From Melanocharis versteri (lineage: Eukaryota > Chordata > Aves > Passeriformes > Melanocharitidae): a stretch of 64,000 nucleotides of DNA. Position numbers and translations under genes: made by a program. Shown piece by piece: positions 58,399-64,000 of the stretch. Each line of letters opens with the position of its first letter. The first letter of the stretch is position 1. Where the stretch lies: assembly GCA_013397845.1 (NCBI GenBank), contig VZTG01003728.1:1606084-1670083 (forward strand). The letters are read 5' to 3'. The notes beneath the pieces were generated by a model. It was not told the origin of the DNA, ran no database searches, and saw only the letters and a program-made list of their open reading frames with translations.

Positions 58399-61300
58399 CT
58401 ATAAATTCACTCTTGATAACATGCAGAACACATGATCTAGCAGCAGTAATTTTATCATTAAATAATGCCTAGATATTTAATGTAATATATCTATTACACC
58501 TAGATAGCCAAGAAGCCAGACACAGAAGCCAGACCTGATCTCAAGACATGTTTGCCAACAGGAAAAAAAAAACAAAAACAATTTTACAGAACAGCAGGTA
58601 AAATTTATTTCCTTTCCTCACACATCTATAAAGAAGGCACGCATGTGCACTTCACGCATTTGAACAGGATGCAGCATCACACTGAGTCTGTCTTTGGTTT
58701 CCACTGTGCTACTACAACAGCTTATCAATTTCTTCTCTTCTAGCTCACGCAGTTTATCTCCGCTTAATTGCCCATTTACATTTAGGTAGTTGTAGTCCTG
58801 CCTCATGTCCATGCCATACCTTCCTACTAGAGAAAGATTTCCTCCATGTGCTCTGCACCAGGATAATACAGCTACAGGGATTCAAGAACACTTAAGAAGG
58901 AACACAATCCCTTTCAGCTCAAAAGAGGACAGAATCTGCAAGTTGATGTATTTTAATCCCCAGTTCCTTTGTCTTGATTACCAGAGGTAATGTAACTTTG
59001 TACTGGCATTTCCAGTACAACCCCCTTTAAAGAGTACCAGCCATGCTGTAAACATTTGCCACAAGCCAGGTTACTGAATGCATTCAGTTTGTATGGTAAG
59101 TATACGGATGTTGGTAAGCAGTCAGAAACTATGTTTATATCTAAACTTCTTGCTATTTTAGACCTTGGAGGACAATTCAAATCAACTTTTTCAAGATGCA
59201 GAAGTTGCTGGAAATATTTCGAGGCAAAAAAAGCATTCAACGTAACAGTTTTTCTACCAGAACAAATGAATAAATTTTAGCAAGGAATAGCTAATACAAA
59301 TGCTTGACAACCAGTTTCCATCTTCACCGATCACCTGATTCTTCTCATCCAAAAGAGAGGCAAGGTAGAAAACTCAAGGAAGTGCACCTCTACTTTCCTA
59401 CAGTTCTTCATAGTAAAGTCCAGGAACCATTGCAGTAAGATATTCATAGCAGTAGGCCCCCAGGATGAAAACTTAGATCACCCTTTAGATTGAACAGCCA
59501 GCACAATAGAATCTTAGAGATATCCACTTTCCCTCGGGTAGAACAACAAGAGTGTTTGCCCCTTCTCTGTTGCTCACCGGGAACCACACTGATTGTGATA
59601 AGGTGACTCCCTCTCATGGCCAACTAAACAATATTTATAGCCTAATCAATCAAATGGTAAAATTCAATGCAGTCTTTTTTGGGTCATGAGATAGTAATTC
59701 GTAATAAAAGACCTGATGTCTTATGTACTTCAATAACTCACAAATATATATTACAAGATATATAACATATATATATATATATATATATATATAACAATAT
59801 ATATATAACAAGATAGTTTGATGACTACCCTTCATGCTAAAGGTTACTGTACAAGTTCAGAGATATAGTCGTAATTCGTAAAAAACAGATAGTAAAAGAC
59901 AGTGCCAAGCTGTCACTCAGGAGGTAGGTCAGGATGTGTAACTAGTTGAAGCCCTCTTTCCTTTTTAGATGCAACTGTAAACGGCTCCAAGGTGCTTGGG
60001 CGACACAGGCTTATTTCTTTACTTCAACAGTCTGCCTACCAGCTGCCTCAGTATTATTAAAGCAAATCTAATACACAACAACTAACTTGTGACTTATAGA
60101 ACAAGTATATTTTTTCTTGGTTTTCTGGTACATTGAAACTATTTTGGTAGGCTGGTATGGTTAAGCATTCAAGGCCTCTAACTCTGATTTGGATTAGTCA
60201 ACTTTCTTTTACTGAGGGGAAGATGTGAACAACCAAAAGACATGGAAGAGTCAAGCTTACAGACTGTACTGAACGGTCTTGTTGCACAGAAGCAACAGAG
60301 CAGCAGAAATCAGTTAATCGATTAATTACACCAAAAAATAATTAATTATACCTCTTTGAGAATACCTATAGTCTGTTTCAGAGAATGGAGTTAGTCACAT
60401 TTGAGAATACTGCGCCTGTTGCAAAAGTCTAAAAATTTATATGCCATGCAAGAGACTGTGCCTTCCTAACTCCTCCCTGCTCTCAGAGGAAAGTCCTGGT
60501 CTGGAACAGACAAGGACCTCCTCAGAAGCATTACCTTACCAGTGTAAAGGATCTGCACAGACCACACAGATCTATTAGCAGACATTCCATTGGCAAAAAG
60601 TTTCCATAAAGCTTGTTAAAGTACTCAATTTGGTAATCTTCTCTTCTTGCAACTGGTTAAATGGCTTCTTCCAGAATTGAAAAACTGCTTAATATACCTG
60701 CCAAAACCCTGTGACTACAGCAACAAATCATATAAACTTCCTATTTCAGTAAATATTACCATTCTTTCTCATATAAGAGATCTGTTTTAATTTAAGACAA
60801 AACAAAAATCAAAATCTCATCAGTAATCCTACAGAAACAGTAAGGAGTAAGTTACATAAGGATGCATGTGTTCCCCTGGCAGTCTTCTAGGCTCCTCTAC
60901 CCAGAGTCATCCATCTCTCACCCCACCGTTAGCTCAAAGGTTCCACCCTCTTTCTTCGTCCCTCCTTCATAACTCATGGAACCATGTGTTTAACTCTTCC
61001 AACTGAATTAAATTAGCTCAGCAACAGTTCTCATGAATCCTACTGTCAGCTTGAAGAAGAGAAGGTAAAGGATGAATAAGATCTCCTCCTTTCACCAATG
61101 ACATCTTAATCAACAGACTCAACCTCATTTCACCTTCAGGTTCACAAGAGATTCTGGCTCCAGTTTTTTGGACTTTTTCCCATGCTATTACATATCTGGG
61201 TCAGACACAAATCCAGAGCTGCCCATTTTCCAGCTCTGGCTCAGAAGTTGCTTACACAGCGTGTCTTTTAAATTTGAGATGACGAAAATGTCACAAAACC

Positions 61301-63795
61301 AGCTGATTTCATAAACCACCTGTCATCTCCCACTTAATTATTCAAGAACAACCTAGGAAGTTTTGGTATGTTGCACTGAACCAATGTCAATGCTTATGGA
61401 TACTGCATTCTTGGTGCTCAAATCAGGGATAGACTAAGAAAACTTTTTTCCTTGAAATCAGAAAATATCCATATAGAAATGTCACCTGCATTTTAATAGC
61501 ATGGAAAAATGTCTCCATTTTGATCTGAAGAAACTGTTACAGAGCTACAAACTATTACATTGAGGAGTAAAAATCACAACTTATTTCTGAAACTACTCTT
61601 TCGATTGTTTTATAATCATTACATAGCTTTAATTTAGATTTTTGTTTCGTATAAGACAACAGTGGCAAAGTTCTATCACTATTACAAATTGGAACTAAAA
61701 AAACCAACACCAGTACTTGCAAATCCCTACAGGTAAAAATATAGTCTTTGACTCTTTAAAATTACCTGGATTAGTATTTCCACTAGCATTTCAAACTAGA
61801 GGAGTCACAGAAAGTAGCTGACCTGGATTTTTATCATTCCTTTTTTAGCTCTTTACACAGCTTGCGCCATGAACCAGACCAAGTAACTCCTCTTGCCAAA
61901 AAAAATCAGCACACTAGGTTAGACAGGCAACAGACTCACCACAATGCTGCACAAACACTTGTAATGGGTATTAGAAGGCAGACATGAGCAGCCAGAGGAA
62001 GGAAGAGGACCGCTCTGCTGTTTTTTGGCAGAAATACTAGACTCTACTGACTCTCAGATCAGAGATTTGCTTTATCACACAAATAAATATGGATGATAAT
62101 TTTACTACAGCCAACTAGGTTTGCAGAAAATGGAACCATTAGCAGTTTAATTTTTGGCAATTTTAGAGTCCAATGTTTCTATCATATCACCTAGATCAAG
62201 TACTAACAGTTTATGTTTATACATTGGTTTAATGTATAAATACAAAATACAGCACATGCATTAAATTAGTCATTTAAATACAGAACTCTCTCAATATGTA
62301 GTTTGCAAAAATGGCAAAAAGAAAAATAAAATTCTGTAAGATAACAGACATTCTGCCATCAACTTCAAAAGACTAAGTTTTCTCTCATTTTTTATGGAAA
62401 AACATCCAATCCCTGCATTTTAAAAACCTTATGTACTAAAACAGAAAACATAAAGATGATTCTGACCATTAACGAGCAATCATTTATTAACTAACATTTC
62501 CTAACTGACTAAAAATAGGAAAAGTACACTACAAGTTCTTATGAAAGTTGTGTCACTATACCTGAAACATTCATACTTCCACAATTAGCACCTGTTGACA
62601 CCAGACCAAACTCTTTTTAAAGTTTCTGGAGGATCAGTCCATCTGAAGCTTTCGTTGTTTCAGTATCGTGATGACTACGCTAACCAGCACTGTAGCTAAC
62701 ATACAGGGAAAAGCCACCACTTCTGAAATACAAGTATATAAGGTCTGACGGCTAAACATCAACTCTAGCACTTTTCAGGCATATTTAAACAGTCTTTGCA
62801 GTCTCCTGGTAATAACCAGCTCTGAGGCTTCTCTCTTGCTCCGCCTGAACCTTTCACAACTCTCATACAGCATGAAGCTCTTGTGCACGAAGCAGGCTTA
62901 CCTGATTTTTAGTTTCTTTCAACACAAAATGAAGGGTTGTTGATAGGGGAACAAGGAAAGCTGCTAGATATAAACAAATTAGGCGAACACTGAACTTGCT
63001 GTGCCTTGCCTTGCGCTAGTCTGAAAAAGTAGTAGCGAGGACCACTTGGAGTGAGAGTGCAGGACCATCAAGGAGACAACACCTACTTATCCTTAATTCC
63101 AAGGTCTTTTAAAATTGCCCATGGTTTTGTGGGTTCCTCCCAAGCCCTCCCTCCCACCCCAGTTGCTACTATTGGCAACTGTTTCTCTTTACAAATTAAA
63201 TAGTTTGTGATGTTTGGTCACGGGAGCAAGTGTTCCTTTAGTACTCGGTTACTGGATGCATCTGTTCCAGATAACTGCCAGCAGTCCTACTGGAAAACAC
63301 AGATTTTGCCATTCTAAGTGCCTGGGAACTTTATTTCCCCCTTCCTCAATTCCTAATCATTCAGTCTGCTTTACAGGAGCAAGAGCAGAAGCAGCCAGCA
63401 GTCTTCTCTGAGTATCAATTTATTGTACTGAAGACGCTGAATTAAGACAAGACTTCGAATTCCTCTCTTATGCACTGTACATTCAGAGAAACAGTATCAA
63501 TATTCAGCTGACTTAACAACGCAGCAGTAAATTGACTTATCAGCCTCCGTGACTAACCTTTATACAAATCAAACATGAACCATACTACTGGATGAATTCC
63601 TCCCGATTCAGGCCGAACCTTCACCTTGATTGCTATCAGTCTTTGGGTAGCACATTATAATCCAGACAGCAAAACGTGATATGAAAGAGCTCAATTAGCT
63701 TATCTGAATTTCTTCATTACATAGTATATCTTCCTGTTACAACTGTTAAATTGGAGTATTCTTGACCATAATAACGAGTCACTGCGGTACACTAA
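58399..63795. other. NDUFAF2: Inferred NDUFAF2 intron 1, right part
   Basis: AT-rich DNA holding only the AT microsatellite near 59.8 kb and no exon that fits the missing NDUFAF2 N-terminus. On - there is a good donor sequence (AAATCAG then GTAAGC) near 62.91 kb and a short hydrophobic frame near 62.6-62.8 kb, both of unclear meaning. Confidence 0.5.
59755..59815. repeat. AT dinucleotide microsatellite
   Basis: About 30 bases of perfect (AT)n with flanking ATAACA-interrupted units. The overlapping Tyr/Ile open frame on - is artefactual. Confidence 0.95.
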
Positions 63796-64000
63796 TATAT
63801 TGGGTTTGTGCGGCCAGGTTCTAGTAGTAGAGGGGATGGCTACATGGAGCTTCTCTTCCCTGAGAAGCTGTGAGAAGCTCCATGTCTGACAGAGGCAATG
63901 CCAGACAGCTCCAGGACAGACCCACCACTGGCCAAGGCCAAGCCCATCAGCAACACTGGGGGCACCTCTGGTTTAACATACTTAAGGAGGAAAAAAGGTT
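63796..64000 (+). mobile_element. 5' part of an avian LTR, cut by the window edge
   Basis: TATTGGGTTTGTGCGGCCAG starts the same LTR type as 20389-21458 (there on -: TTGGGTTTGTATGGCCGGG). It continues through CACTGGCCAAGGCCAAGCCC and CATCAGCAAC, then CATACTTAAGGAGG, a TATA-like region. The expected TG terminus reads TA. The 5 bases before it (ACTAA, 63791-63795) are the predicted target duplication to look for beyond the window. Confidence 0.85.

Larger units (their letters stand above)
18642..64000 (-). other. NDUFAF2: NDUFAF2 gene span visible in window (5' end off the right edge)
   Basis: The three coding exons total 389 nt of an expected roughly 510. The missing part should be the first exon with the start codon. 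It would be CpG-rich and probably shares a divergent promoter with ERCC8, as in mammals. No CpG-rich block or match to the N-terminal region was seen between 40978 and 64000. Intron 1 is therefore inferred to exceed 23 kb. The long introns hold the transposable elements listed separately. Confidence 0.75.

Noticed and set aside
1..64000. CRISPR-like arrays, bacterial operons or tRNA/rRNA genes
   Set aside because: No spaced direct repeats, ribosome-binding sites with gene strings, or cloverleaf genes were noticed. The repeats present are continuous tandem or interspersed eukaryotic types.

Overview
The window reads as nuclear DNA of a bird: AT-rich sequence with few genes, CR1 LINE fragments (tails, 3' untranslated sequence and reverse-transcriptase pieces) and long terminal repeats of avian endogenous retroviruses. 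The LTR types point to a neoavian bird. That is inference from remembered repeat families, not from a search.

Only two genes can be supported. SMIM15 lies on the + strand, with its coding exon at 16030-16254 behind a CpG-island promoter at about 14.6-15.56 kb. NDUFAF2 lies on the - strand; its last three coding exons are at 40888-40977, 31782-31822 and 18642-18899. The exons join in phase and match the family from the middle to the C-terminus. The first coding exon is not visible, so 40978-64000 is read as part of intron 1. The convergent, tail-to-tail arrangement matches the human NDUFAF2-SMIM15 order. ERCC8 would be expected past the right edge and ZSWIM6 past the left edge.

Layout: 1-14.6 kb is intergenic with CR1 pieces, an AACC/CAAA array holding a 279-base assembly gap, and a CCTAT array. 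14.6-16.6 kb is the SMIM15 promoter and gene; the promoter contains nine copies of a 42-bp GC-box minisatellite. 16.6-18.5 kb is the gap between the two gene ends. 18.6-64 kb is NDUFAF2 exons and introns. These introns carry a composite CR1, three complete LTRs with perfect 5-bp target-site duplications (20389-21458, 38227-38700, 57860-58393), two less certain LTR pieces, and the start of another LTR at the right edge.

No RNA gene, CRISPR array or operon was seen, and I found no convincing new biological system. The most unusual items are the GC-box minisatellite in the SMIM15 promoter, an orphan 101-residue reading frame with a likely membrane helix at 43982-44287 (-), and the set of LTRs datable by their target duplications. 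Almost all other open frames are short and look like chance.
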